From Silene conica (lineage: Eukaryota; Streptophyta; Magnoliopsida; Caryophyllales; Caryophyllaceae): 64,000 nt of DNA. Where the stretch lies: assembly GCA_029255685.2 (NCBI GenBank), contig CM055313.2:27505079-27569078 (forward strand), given 5' to 3'. The translations under genes were made by a program, and so were the position numbers. The notes under the pieces are model-generated. The model saw only the letters and a program-made list of their open reading frames with translations. It was not told where the DNA came from and did no database searches. Below are positions 1-11,246 of the stretch, in pieces. The stretch's first letter is position 1. Every line of letters begins with the position of its first letter.

Positions 1-437
1 GTGTGGGTGGAATTATATCATCCAATATGTCATTAAAAGTTGCAAAACGATATAGACTATTTGGTATGGTTGGATCATTGATTTTCTGGACTCGTGTTGA
101 ATATTGAAACCTCAATCGATAGGGATGAGGGGTTGCCTTGTCTAGGCCTGTGTTGTTGTCTACGGTCATGTTACGAATAGTGTAAACATCACCAACATAC
201 AACTGTGATCCAAAGTGAGAAATCAACTGTTTCCTTATGGTGGCTTGGATAAAATCATTCTGAAAACAATAAAAATAAAAATTGGTCAGTTATTGTATAA
301 ATAAAAAGAACACATATCGTATAAAATTATTGTAGAATAAATTGTAGAATAAAGACAAAACTTGGAATCCACAAATAGTAACTCTATTGCATCGAGTTTC
401 TTTTTGTTAAAAGTTTCGAATGGCCAGAGATCGTCAC
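1..437 (-). CDS. RPA1-like (DUF223/OB-fold) gene fragment, partial
   Basis: Read on the minus strand, 1-259 is open throughout and encodes residues such as GDVYTIRNMTV, HPYRLRFQY and STRV. This pattern is typical of the first OB-fold of plant replication protein A 70-kDa subunit-like proteins (DUF223), which bind single-stranded DNA in the nucleus. A polypyrimidine-AG acceptor ends at about 260, so this looks like an internal exon running off the left edge. A second open stretch at about 361-437 encodes DDLWPFETFNKKK and IELLFVDSK, which fits the preceding exon. However, no GT donor sits in the right phase directly after VDSK. It may be a decayed copy, or one of the RPA-like genes that plant Helitrons carry; no Helitron ends are visible. 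The family call is fairly secure, functionality is not. Confidence 0.5.
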
Positions 438-444
438 AATATTT

Positions 445-690
445 AGCATGATTCTTGGAAAATACTGAGATTACAATATTGACTTTGAAATTCTGAGATT
501 ACAATATTTAGCTAGATAATTTAGTTATGGAATTTACATTCTATTCTTACTATATTATATGACCGAGAATAGCATGATTCTTGGAAAATTCTGAGATTAC
601 AATATTGACCGAGAAATTCTGAGATTACAATATTTAGCTAGATAATTTAGTTATGGAATTTACATTCTATTCTTATTATATGACCGAGAA
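445..690. repeat. Two-copy tandem duplication of about 120 bp
   Basis: The stretch beginning agcatgattcttgg at 445 starts again at 571. Both copies run through the same series (two 'gattacaatatt' blocks, 'gctagataatttag', 'ctattctta', 'gaccgagaat'). They differ by a few substitutions and a short indel. The first copy overlaps the upstream edge of the RPA-like fragment. Confidence 0.8.
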
Positions 691-1496
691 TATTGCCTTA
701 CGTGATTTGATTCCAAATAATAAGATTTTGACGTAGGGCCTATAGAATATTTTGACGTAAGGCATATAGAATATTTTGTGATTATTTTTTATGATTTAAC
801 TTGACCGAGAATCTGGCCTTATGCAATTAATTTCGACTATTTCCTAAAATATTATATAATCATATATTTATCTAATGTAGAAGCCAAGCTGCTGACGTGG
901 CATCACCAGAAAAAAGTTTTGTCTTACGTGTCGCGTTGTAAAGCATCCTAGAGCTATTGTCCAATTAGATTCATCCTAGAGCTATTGTCCAATAACATTC
1001 AAGATATGGTATAATGGTATAATAACTATTCAAAGATTTAACGGACTAAATCTATGGAATCACAAGATTTCATTCCATATATTGAAACAATAAATAATGA
1101 CAGTTTTGGCTGAAGATTAATTCCGTAGCACGGCCTAAATCCTAGAGTTACCAATCCATAATCACCGAACAAAAAAATACCTACAAATATTTTTTAGACT
1201 ACATTTTCGATTTACATATGGGTCGGAATAATTACGGGTCGGAATACCTACAAGAATTTTTTAGACTACATTTTTTTATGGTTTAATCGTTATTAAATAT
1301 GGGTCGGAATAATTATTCTTCATCGGTATATACACTTATGTGAGCGTCGTGATTTATTAGACTACATTTTCGATTTATTGTAAGACATCTGACTATTCAC
1401 GTAAATGCGAAACATTTTAACAACTACGGAGTATTTATTTAATATAGTAAATAGTAAATGAGTGGTCATTTAATAATTTTGGAATGTCTTCGTGTA
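691..1496. other. AT-rich stretch without recognisable gene
   Basis: No sustained reading frame or RNA gene is seen. Short imperfect direct repeats occur: 'tttgacgta(a/g)ggc(c/a)tatagaatatttt' twice near 727-775, 'catcctagagctattgtcc' twice near 945-990, and 'gggtcggaata' several times at 1219-1315. This is probably decayed intergenic or transposon DNA. Confidence 0.6.
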
Positions 1497-1785
1497 AGAT
1501 GTGAAGTATAAACATCTCATCAACTGTCTCAGCTATCATGCGATGCTAATGCATAGCTCTCAACCCAACTTCATAAACCGTTAGGAAGGAGAGCCGGTTT
1601 CCCTACTGGTTACCCAGTCGAGGGGTCTTTCAGTCCAACTATTTATGAAACCGATCGAAGAGTCATCCAATGCCTTGGATGAACAACACTAAAGTCAAAC
1701 ATAAGACTTAACAACTACAACGTCTTAACATCCATAAACACATCTGTCTCCGATACGATACCATCACTAGGCAAACAGACAAATT

Positions 1786-2360
1786 CAGCAAGTATAAGGT
1801 TCAGCGGTCAACTCAAGACATAACCTACATACCAAAACATTCAGCAAGTAAGAAGGTTCAGCGGTCAACTTAAGACATAACCTAATTACCAAAACATTCA
1901 GCAAGCAAGGACTCAGAGGCCAGCTTAAGGCATGGACCTGCCAATCAGCAAGACACTAGACTCAGCGGCCAACTTAAGGCATAGACTAGCATCCAAAAGT
2001 AAAGGACTCAGAGGCCAGCTTAAGGCATGTCCCTTCACTACATCACAAGATACTAAACTCAGAGGCCAGCTTAAGGCATGTCCTAGCATCAAACGTCTGC
2101 ACTCCGGGTGAGGCGTTACGACCTAAATGCCCCGTTGTGCAGCCGCTCTACTCGTCAGACTCAGAGGCCAACTTAAGGCATGTTCCAACGCGATCACTAT
2201 CATACATGTCTGGGCTCAGAGGCCAGCTTAAGGCATATCCCAGACACGACAAACATACACATATAGGGCTCAGAGGCCAGCTTAAGGCATATCCCCATAT
2301 ATGGCAAACAACTCACGTATTAAGCTCAGAGGCCAGCTTAAGGCATACCTTAATACGCAT
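1786..2360 (-). repeat. Family A tandem stem-loop array
   Basis: About ten units share the core 'cagaggccagcttaaggcat' (or 'cagcggtcaacttaagacat'). Flanking arms differ from unit to unit but are mutually complementary: gtctggg/cccagac near 2210, cgtattaag/cttaatacg near 2320, aggtt/aacct near 1800. Inside the core the short stem changes in concert, GTC/GAC in the first two units and GCC/GGC in the rest, around an A(G/A)CT(T/C)AA loop. Confidence 0.8.
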
Positions 2361-2635
2361 CATTACAATTTCATCCAAGTCTATGAACTAAGCTATAGTT
2401 CTACTTTCTTAACCTCTAATCAACACTTAATCGATCCCGGGAACTAAGTTGAGGGAGAGCCGGTTTCCCTTTCGGTTACCCGACCGGGGGGTCTCTATCT
2501 TCACTCCATTCCCGAACCCAATATAGTGTTGCCCGTACACCGGGGACCTCAAATATATGTCACAGGTATACAAAACGAGTTTCAAGTAAAACCGATTAAC
2601 CGTTTGAAAGTTACACGCGAAAACAACTCAAAACA

Positions 2636-3092
2636 GCCAGCAGGGATCCCCAGCCGGTCGGCAGGCAGCCGGTCGGCCGGCTGGTGGTCCCTCAGCCTAC
2701 GCCTTTCTTTTCAAAACTGAGAACATCACAAAGGACTCCCAGCCGGTCGGCAGGCAGCCGGTCGGCAGGCAGCCGGTCGGCAGGCAGCCGGTCGGCAGGC
2801 AGCCGGTCGGCAGGCAGCCGGTCGGCCGGCTGGGACTCCATTCCCTAGCCTTCTCTATTTCGCAAACCACCCCATATGCACTCCCAGCCGGCTGGCAGGC
2901 GGCCGGTCTGCCGGCTGGGCTCCCCTCCTACCTATGTTTTCGCAAAACATACACAACACACAATGACTACCAGCCGGTCGGCAGGCAGCCGGTCGGCCGG
3001 CTGGCAGTCCAAGGCCAATTTCCAAAAATTACGAAAAACACTAATATGCTCTCCCAGCCGGTCGACCGGCGGCCGGTCGGTCGACCGGCTCA
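2636..3092 (-). repeat. Family A GC-rich hairpin array
   Basis: Five modules bounded by CAGCCGG and CCGGCTG lie at spacings of roughly 85-120 bp. In the second module the 15-bp unit cagccggtcggcagg has expanded to about five tandem copies (about 2738-2820), whereas other LTRs have one. Open frames across this region on both strands are by-products of the GC-rich repeats. Confidence 0.8.
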
Positions 3093-4021
3093 GAGAGCCT
3101 GATTCGAAAATCGCCAATTTCAGCCTTCAACAAAACTCAATCAATCGACACCAAAACTTGCACAATGATTCATGTGATGTTTACACAACAATATCAAATG
3201 CCAAATACTACTAATCTATCAGCAAGTAAGTCCCATAACAATCCTCAATTGAATTTAATGAGTATCCGTCTTAACTTTGTGAAAAACTGAAAATAGCATA
3301 TGAACAAGTAACAACATCATAGGGCATGGATTTCTCACATAAGAACAATCCTAGGCATGCTTCTAAGTTCATTAAACATAATCCTTGAACAAAATCAGAA
3401 AGCATATGGAAAATCACAACAAAAGTGCTAATATACACGTAAAGGCCGAGTTTCTCATTATCGTCACCTTTCAAGCGATTCCGGCTAAAGATCCTCCTCA
3501 ACTATGTTGCTAACGCCCTCTGGAGCGTCTAAGCCCTCGCCTACAACATAAACAAACGGGTTTAAGGACTTAAAACGGGATTTAGGGAAAACAGCCCCAT
3601 TTTCGAGTTTAAGGATTTGCAAAATGAAAGTGATAGATGGCTTGGAAATCAAATGAGGATTCCGAAAATGTTATTGTTACCTCGATTTGGTTAACGGATG
3701 ATGAAGAAAAGCTCAAAAGAAGATGTTAACAATAGAGGTTTTATGAGAATATGTTTTACAGTGGAAATGTTGAGGATGGAGGATGCATGTGTCGACTAAG
3801 GGGTTTATGGAGGGTTTTATGGACTGTCCTTTCCGAGTCAATTAAACGGGTCGGACCTTTGAACGGATATTAAGACGTGAGTTTAAGTTTACCGAGTCCG
3901 TATTCGTCTTAAGGACTTAAGGTTCTTAAGACGGATCTTACTAATTAAATCAAAACCTTTCACAATAACTTAAAATAATTAAAGGTCCTTAAATATAAAT
4001 CACGAAAATACGGGATGTTAC

Positions 4022-6190
4022 AGTTTGAGTGGGAGAAAAGGTAATTGATATTGTTTTAAGTCCCCCTATACAGGATCATAAGATCAATTCAGTAGAACAA
4101 ACTCAACTATCTCAATAACCAATTCATTAGACGATCTACGTAATAAAGTAAATGCAACTAAATTAATTATATTGTTTTCCTATATGGATAAAATGGATAA
4201 CAGTGTAATGATGGACTAACAAGTTGCAATAAGAGTTAGATGATGGAATGTTAGAAGGTGATCTAGTCACCATCTAACAAACCATTGAAGGTCCTAATTC
4301 AAATAGGTGGATCGATGCCTTAATAAAATTTAGTCATTTGATGGACGATGATATTTGGACATTGTTAAATTTCCTAAAGTTATGAAATATATTGGTTTCA
4401 AATATTTATTTATTACCAAGAAGGTTCAAAAGGTAATGTGATAATGAATTTCATTTTGACGATCTTGACTATAAGGACATTTTGGCATACTCTTTTTTAG
4501 GTTATATTGGATGACTGTTCATATTTGTTTCTCAATTATGACATTGATGAAACTATTTAGTGCAAAAAACTATAACTTTGGTTCAATAGATTCAAAGTAA
4601 ATGTTTTGCAAATTGAGGTAATTCATCTAATAAAGTTTTAAGTAAGGTTTTTCATCATAAAGACTACAAATCTGCATTGTTATCATCTTATTTGATATTA
4701 GATGAATGTTGTAAATGATTGTAGATACTCGGGATTCACTGGGAGTATGAAAATATTTCGGTTTTATATCCTCTCGGTAAAGGAGACAAATTAGTCTCAA
4801 ATGCCCTAAAGGAAATATTTATTCGGAAAATAATACAATAATGCTTAATTCATATGTTTCAGAAAATATTTTGTGTGTTTAAGCATTATGATATATATTT
4901 AGTTTGTATGCGTTTAGATATTGCGTACATTCTAAAGTTTATTTGACAGATATTAAGTTGCTACAGATTAGCATCTTGGATCCACTAAGGGCAGCCAAAT
5001 ATATTGTTTGTCATTTACATTTAGAACAAAACATTACCTATAGGAGATCGATTCAGGTTGAGATAATTCGGTATTTCGACTTCTAGATGGTTATGTGCAT
5101 TTGTCTTAAGGCTGCGAATTTGGTTTGGTATTGAAAGACCACTTAAGTCATTTTGTGACAAATGTGACAGTTATTATAATTTCAAATTAACAATACAAGT
5201 GATGTATTGTTTAAGAAACATTTCAGAGTGAAAAGGTGTCAATTATACATGTTGATACAAACTCCATTTTGCGGATCCCCTTGTTAAGTAATTACCACCC
5301 ACGATCTTTCTTGAGCTCATTGCTCAAATGGGTGTTTAGGTTTTTAAGGAAATTCAGTTAAAGTGGGAGTTTGTCATGTTAGACACATTAAAGTTTATGG
5401 CTATTAAGTTCTGCAGAAATAAAGTTTTCGGTTTATGGTTTCACTCTGCTTTATTTGGTTGATCTCACTAAGGTGGACCAGTTGAAAATATGCATATTTG
5501 GATCACATTCAGATGCTATTTGCATGCTGCACTCTCATGCTCGATTCATGTCGTTGGTTATATTGTCATATGTGACCATTGAGGGTCTTGTTACGACAAA
5601 TTGTAGCAAAGATCGCTTTGATCCTATGTTAATATGATTGATGGACCGAATTGCTTAAGATGGTTAGATTGTGAACGCATTTTTTGAGCTCATAAGGTTA
5701 TCGTAAGTACAATTATCAGGTGTTACACATATATTGATGTATTTGGCCCAAGTGGGAGATTGTAAGAATTATGAGCCTAATACGATAATATATGTGGACA
5801 AATTATTTATTAGATAGTAATTGTATTTAAACGCTATCAATTAAGTTAAGCCCCAAATATAAAGTGATCCACTACGGTGTATTAAATACGGGCTTATGTA
5901 CGTCTTAAAAGGTTTGGGCTTGACTATTATCTAAGTGTAGATACCCATTAGGTTTTCTAATGCATGATGGGCGCATTAGACTATTGAAACTATATTTGGT
6001 CACCTAGGGTTATGGTCCCTAGTAGCACACAATAACCTAATCTCCCCACATCCCATCAGTAGAGACATCTGTCGGTATGTGTGTCTACTAGAAGACCTAA
6101 TCCAAAGACCATTCCTTCCGACGGTTCATCCCAACCTTTTGTCATGTAATAAGGTACGCTTCGGCATCTAGTATTTACCGAATAATTTAG
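4022..6190 (+). mobile_element. Decayed Copia element, 3' part with LTR
   Basis: Near 4310-4440 the plus strand resembles the start of a Copia reverse transcriptase (WIDALIKFSH, then IWTLLNF and KYIGFKYLF). A polypurine tract (agtgggagat, 5751-5760) is followed directly by an LTR-like start TGTAAGAATTATGAG at 5761. The LTR fades out near 6190 without a clear terminal CA. The coding part is strongly decayed, with many breaks. The element abuts the family A LTR at 4021 and is much older than the large-LTR elements. Fossil. Confidence 0.55.
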
Positions 6191-6471
6191 TATGAAGTTA
6201 TTGACCTTTAGACGGATGATTAAACTAACATTTATTACCGCGAAATGGTTCGAATTTAAGTTTGGATGATAGACTTGTTGTAAATATACTTCAATAGTAA
6301 AGGTAAGTAAATGAAACTGAAACAATATATAATGTAATATGTGTGCATTTGAGAGGAAATTGAGAGAAATAAAATTACATGACTAATTTTCAACCTTTAA
6401 TTAGTTTTATCACAATAATTTTATTATTTCAACTTTAAAAGCAAAAGTTTCAAAATTTGTCAGATCTTTGG
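6191..6471 (+). promoter_or_regulatory. Displaced upstream flank of the knottin gene at 12821
   Basis: About 6300-6440 aligns with about 21840-21965, the distal upstream flank of the third peptide copy (shared 'gagaggaaat', 'taattttcaaccctta'-like and 'ttagttttat' blocks in the same order). The proximal promoter with the TATA box, seen in copies two, three and four, is absent here. The retroelement at 6472 begins instead. So this is the left half of a promoter region split by the insertion, with loss of roughly 250 bp. Confidence 0.6.
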
Positions 6472-7136
6472 GCTTTCTCAACTTCACAAAATCATCATCC
6501 GTTTTCTCATCTCAACTCCGTTTAACTCGAGGTTTTCACCATCGCATTCCTCTCTTCATTTCTGATCTTTCTATCACTTTCGTTTTCAATTTCGTGAAAC
6601 TTCATTTCTGGGCTGTTTTGAGGAGAACTCGAAAATACCCTCTTATAACCCGTTTTGTTGTTTGTAGGTGTCGACATTGACGACCCGGATAAGGATTCAT
6701 ATATTATTCAAGACTAGGCGTGAAGAAATCGCTCATTAAGGTGACGATAATGAGAAACTCGGCCTTTTGTCTATATTAGCACTTTACTTGATTTTTAGTA
6801 TGTTTATCTACTAGAAACATGTTTAGGTTATGTGGATTGTGGTTGTGATGCTGTAAATTAGTTAGTATCATGTTAGGATTTGATGATTATATGTTTCTCA
6901 CATGGTTTATGGAGGATTGATAATGGGTATGTTGTTTATGTGGAAATAATGGGTGTTTTCAATATTTGATATGAGTAATTATGGGTAATCTATGATAATG
7001 ATTTTATGATGCTTCATGAGTGTTGGTATATGCTGTAATTCGTGATTTTAGTAGTGTATACGAAGTATAGAAGCAAATCCTTGAAGTTTGATTGAGATTT
7101 AAAGTTGACGAAATGCGTTTTTGCTGGGCAGAGGAC

Positions 7137-7455
7137 TCCCAGCCGGTCTGAGGCCGGCGGTCGGTGGACCGGCTGAGAGCCCCATTTGTCGTTCTTATTG
7201 TTTTTGCAAAACTGATGGGGGTTTAGGAAAAGGGGTCCCCAGCCGGTGGACCGGCAGCCGGCCGGCCGGCTGGGAGACCATTTTGTTGATTGTGGTTGTT
7301 TTTCGTATGCTTGGGAAAAGGGATTCCCAGCCGGTGGACCGGCAGCCGGCCGACCGGCTGGGAGTACCTCCTTGTCGTTTTTGTTTCGTCTTTGGCGTAA
7401 GAAGTTGGGCCTCTCAGCCGGCCAACCGGCAGCCTATGGCTGACCGGCTGAGAGC
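7137..7455 (+). repeat. Family B GC-rich hairpin array, 5' LTR
   Basis: Four hairpins lie at about 7138-7180, 7237-7275, 7326-7363 and 7412-7455. Stems are CCCAGCCGG/CCGGCTGGG in the second and third and CTCTCAGCCGG/CCGGCTGAGAG in the fourth, i.e. a C-G pair replaced by T-A. The same array lies in the 3' LTR at 10928-11246. Confidence 0.8.
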
Positions 7456-7605
7456 CCCTGAGCATGTTAAACTGTTTATAACTTTGGATTCACATGTCGG
7501 ATTTGATTGATTCTTTTTCCGTATGTTTCGTATGCTTGTTTGAAGTCCCAAGAAATTGGGCGGCACTTATGTCGGGTTCGGTAACGGATTTGAGGATGAA
7601 AGACC

Positions 7606-7640
7606 CCCCGGCCGGGCAACCGGAAGGGAGACCGGCTCTC
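7606..7640 (+). repeat. GNRA-type hairpin module, family B, first copy
   Basis: CCGG-GCAA-CCGG (7612-7623) sits between 'gaaagacccccc' and 'aagggagaccggctct'. A second copy is at 8412-8452 (hairpin 8425-8436), and both recur in the 3' LTR (11403-11414 and 12216-12227). GCAA fits the GNRA tetraloop rule on the element's sense strand. Confidence 0.75.
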
Positions 7641-8084
7641 GCCTCAAATTAGTTTCCGAAATCGACTAAGTGTTGTATGGATGTTTAATGATGAGATTTA
7701 TATAAGAAATGATTGTCATTCAAGTTTGAGTTATTGTACATCTTTGAGATGACATTTGGGGATTTGTGTAAACCTGCTGTGCGCTGCTATAGTACTCGAG
7801 TTCTCACTTGACTGCATTGTGTAGCTGGTTGGCCGTAGTGACTTGGTCTCACGGTCAGGTCTTAGATTGTCTGCCCGCCTTCGGGCATATCTCGTTCCTA
7901 GCTAGTTCGGGTCTTGGGGGTGCGTTGTGCACTTGTCGAATCGGGGATCGTAATTCGTTTGCGCTCCGAGAGTCTGGCCAGGTTTAGACTAGGACAGTCT
8001 TTTGATGTCGTCCTACCAGGGGGTTGTATAGTCTGAGATTGGGGATGTCGTAGTATATAGTCGAGTCGATTGTCGGCCTGCTCA

Positions 8085-8285
8085 TAGTAGTCTAGTAGAG
8101 TCACTTGGCTGACCAATCTAGTTAGAGTCGAGTCACTTGGATGACCTATCTCTTGTTTGTAGAGTCACTTGGATGGCCTATTGTTGAAAGAGTCGAGTCA
8201 CTTGGATGACCTATCTCTTGTTTGTAGAGTCACTTGGATGACCTATTTGTTGTAGGAGTCGAGTCACTAGGTGACCTACCTCTTG
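8085..8285 (+). repeat. Family B tandem GTCACTTGGATGAC array
   Basis: Six units of gtcacttggatgac or variants (gtcactaggtgac in the last). Each has an inner GTCA/TGAC stem, except one unit with a changed base. It occupies the same LTR position, between the two GNRA-type modules, as the arrays in families A and C. Repeated in the 3' LTR at about 11876-12076. Confidence 0.7.
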
Positions 8286-10927
8286 TTGATATAATTGGAT
8301 GTTGAGCATGCTTTAGTTGTGATTGTGATTGTATGATACTTGGTTATCTTAGTATTGTTCGTCCAAGGCATTGGACGACTCTTAGTCCGGTTTCGTAAAT
8401 GGTTTGGATTGAAAGACCCCCCGGCCGGGCAACCGGAAGGGAAACCGGCTCTCCTTCCAAATAGTTTCCGAAGTTGGTTGAGAGCCTTTGCATAGTATTG
8501 CATGATGTTATGAAAGATGAGTTATTGAGATTTGTATGCTTCACATGTTTTATATATGTTGGAGTATATTGTATGCGTATGTGTTGTGTGTCACTGACAA
8601 TAGGTGGCTAGGAGCACTCTAGTCACTCCCCACTGACTGTGGCGCACATGTTGTATGTGTGTAGGTACATGAGGCTGTTTGCAGGGGGTTACGTTGAGGC
8701 TAGCGAGCGATGATCCTTCATCGTTGACTTTTACCTTATCGTGTAGCTAGACCTTAGACTTATGTTTCAGTATTTTGTGCCTGTAGGGATATGCTATCCC
8801 GGGCTGCTTTTGTATCGCACTTATAAACTTATTTATGTTTTATCTTTCGCATGTTTAGATTTCTAAAGCACGTCGCATGTTTAGTTTTGTTAAAAAGTTT
8901 TAATTCCGCTGCATTTTTGGTACTTTGTATGTTTTACTTTTCCGCTTTCGCGAGGGGTTTTACAGTTGGTATCAGAGCATTATCGCTCCCGACGCACCCA
9001 TGTAATCCCCAAACTTAACTTGACCAAAAACTTGAATAATGAATGAGAGGTTGGGTAGAATTAAGGACAAGTGGTAGTCTGTATTGTGATTGCTTTTGTT
9101 AGGTTCTAACGTGTTTGTTGATTGTCAATGAGTTTGCTTTCTATATCCTTGAATCGACGAACCGTGAGCTCATCCATTTGACAATCAAGACTGGTGTTTT
9201 CTACCGAAGATGGAGGATTCGTTCTACCGTTGGAGAATGCTTCTCAGCCTTGAAGATACTCCTTTTTCCTTGTGCATCATCTTCTTTGATAATTCCGGAT
9301 GCACATTCCTTCTTATTGAATAGTTGACCATCTTAATTGAAATCTATCTTCATCCCTTTTCGACTTATCCTTGTTACTTGCTTTTCGAAGTACCTTGCAA
9401 GTAAACTTCCCCCCTTGATTGAGTTTTGAGGAAGATCTTTGTTGCCTCCGCCTCCTTGATCTTAAGTTGTTGTCTCCGTACTTCTGTAACCGTTCTGAAT
9501 TGTTTCCTTTCTGAGGATTTTAAACTTTCGTTACTTTTGCAACTTTACTCTTTTTGAGAAATTCGAAATAAAAGTTTACTTTTGGGAGGTTTAGTTTGAA
9601 GAAAGTTGAAAGTTTTACAACTTTGATGGATTTCAGCGTTGATTTTCCATTGGAACTCGTTATTGGAGACGTCTGATAACCTGTACTATGCCTATCAACA
9701 TCGGATCGATCTAAATTTTGAAATTTTTCCTTGATTTTCACCTCGGTTTGCCTTCGGATTAGAATGTCAGGTTCTTGAATGCGCAACGAGAACCCAAACG
9801 TTCCTTGACGGAGGCTAGACTATGGTTTTTACTTCTGAAATTTTTGGAAAGAAATCTAAATTTTTGTATATCAAGTTTCTATGAAAGTTTTAGTTGTTAA
9901 TGTTGTCCTTGTAACTGCTTTCAAGTTTCGAGGACGAAACTTTTTAAAAGATGGGGTGATTGTAACATCCCGTATTTTTATAAAAGTAAATTTAATAATT
10001 TAAAAGTAGTTTACGGAATTTAATAATATTTTAATTATAATTTGTAAGTTTTATTTTTAAGATTTCCGTTAAGTTCGTCTTAAAAACCATTTAAGCTTAA
10101 GATGCCTTGGTTATTTAATATCAACCCGTCTCACATTTCCGTTTCACTTAATTAAAGCAAACCCGACTCAAGTGAAATATAAAGTGCACCCTCATCCTCC
10201 TTTTCACGTTAAACCCATCCTGACCAAAATAAGATACAGTAACTTGTTTTCTCCATTTTTGCTCTTTCTCAACTTCACAAAATCATCATCCGTTTTCTCA
10301 TCTTAACTCCGTTTAACTCGAGGTTTTCACCATCGCATTCCTCTCTTCATTTCTGATCTTTCTATCACTTTCGTTTTCAATTTCGTGAAACTTCATTTTT
10401 GGGCTGTTTTGAGGAGAACTCGAAAATACCCTCTTATAACCCGTTTTGTTGTTTGTAGGTGTCGACATTGACGACCCGGATAAGGATTCATATATTATTC
10501 AAGACTAGGCGTGAAGAAATCGCTCATTAAGGTGACGATAATGAGAAACTCGGCCTTTTGTCTATATTAGCACTTTACTTGATTTTTAGTATGTTTATCT
10601 ACTAGAAACATGTTTAGGTTATGTGGATTGTGGTTGTGATGCTGTAAATTAGTTAGTATCATGTTAGGATTTGATGATTATATGTTTCTCACATGGTTTA
10701 TGGAGGATTGATAATGGGTATGTTGTTTATGTGGAAATAATGGGTGTTTTCAATATTTGATATGAGTAATTATGGGTAATCTATGATAATGATTTTATGA
10801 TGCTTCATGAGTGTTGGTATATGCTGTAATTCGTGATTTTAGTAGTGTATACGAAGTATAGAAGCAAATCCTTGAAGTTTGATTGAGGTTTAAAGTTGAC
10901 GAAATGCGTTTTTGCTGGGCAGAGGAC

Positions 10928-11246
10928 TCCCAGCCGGTCTGAGGCCGGCGGCCGGTGGACCGGTTGAGAGCCCCATTTGTCGTTCTTATTGTTTTTGCAA
11001 AACTGATGGGGGTTTAGGAAAAGGGGTCCCCAGCCGGTGGACCGGCAGCCGGCCGGCCGGCTGGGAGACCATTTTGTTGATTGTGGTTGTTTTTCGTATG
11101 CTTGGGAAAAGGGATTCCCAGCCGGTGGACCGGCAGCCGGCCGACCGGCTGGGAGTACCTCCTTGTCGTTTTTGTTTCGTCTTTGGCGTAAGAAGTTGGG
11201 CCTCTCAGCCGGCCAACCGGCAGCCTATGGCTGACCGGCTGAGAGC
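10928..11246 (+). repeat. Family B GC-rich hairpin array, 3' LTR
   Basis: Copy of the array at 7137-7455, four hairpins at the same spacing. One stem base differs from the 5' LTR copy (CCGGCTG to CCGGTTG in the first hairpin), which turns a G-C pair into a G-T (wobble) pair. Confidence 0.8.

Larger units (their letters stand above)
1497..4021 (-). mobile_element. Truncated large LTR, family A (Gypsy-type, non-autonomous)
   Basis: The right end, reverse-complemented, starts TGTAACATCCCG, the same LTR start as families B and D in this window. The body aligns with the family C LTRs at 25718 and 38505 in order: GNRA-type hairpin module (about 1590-1632), tandem stem-loop array (1786-2360), second GNRA-type module (2452-2497), GC-rich hairpin array (2636-3092) and a conserved 20-mer (3449-3468). 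The last about 400 bp of the LTR is missing on the left, and no internal region or partner LTR is present, so it is a fragment. Fossil; age cannot be judged without a partner. Confidence 0.75.

Noticed and set aside
7121-7510. Open frame rich in PAGRPAA/QPADRL repeats on both strands (also 2876-3214, 10912-11301, 33865-34152, 40147-40434)
   Set aside because: Produced by the GC-rich hairpin repeats; present in several frames at once, no domain, no start context.
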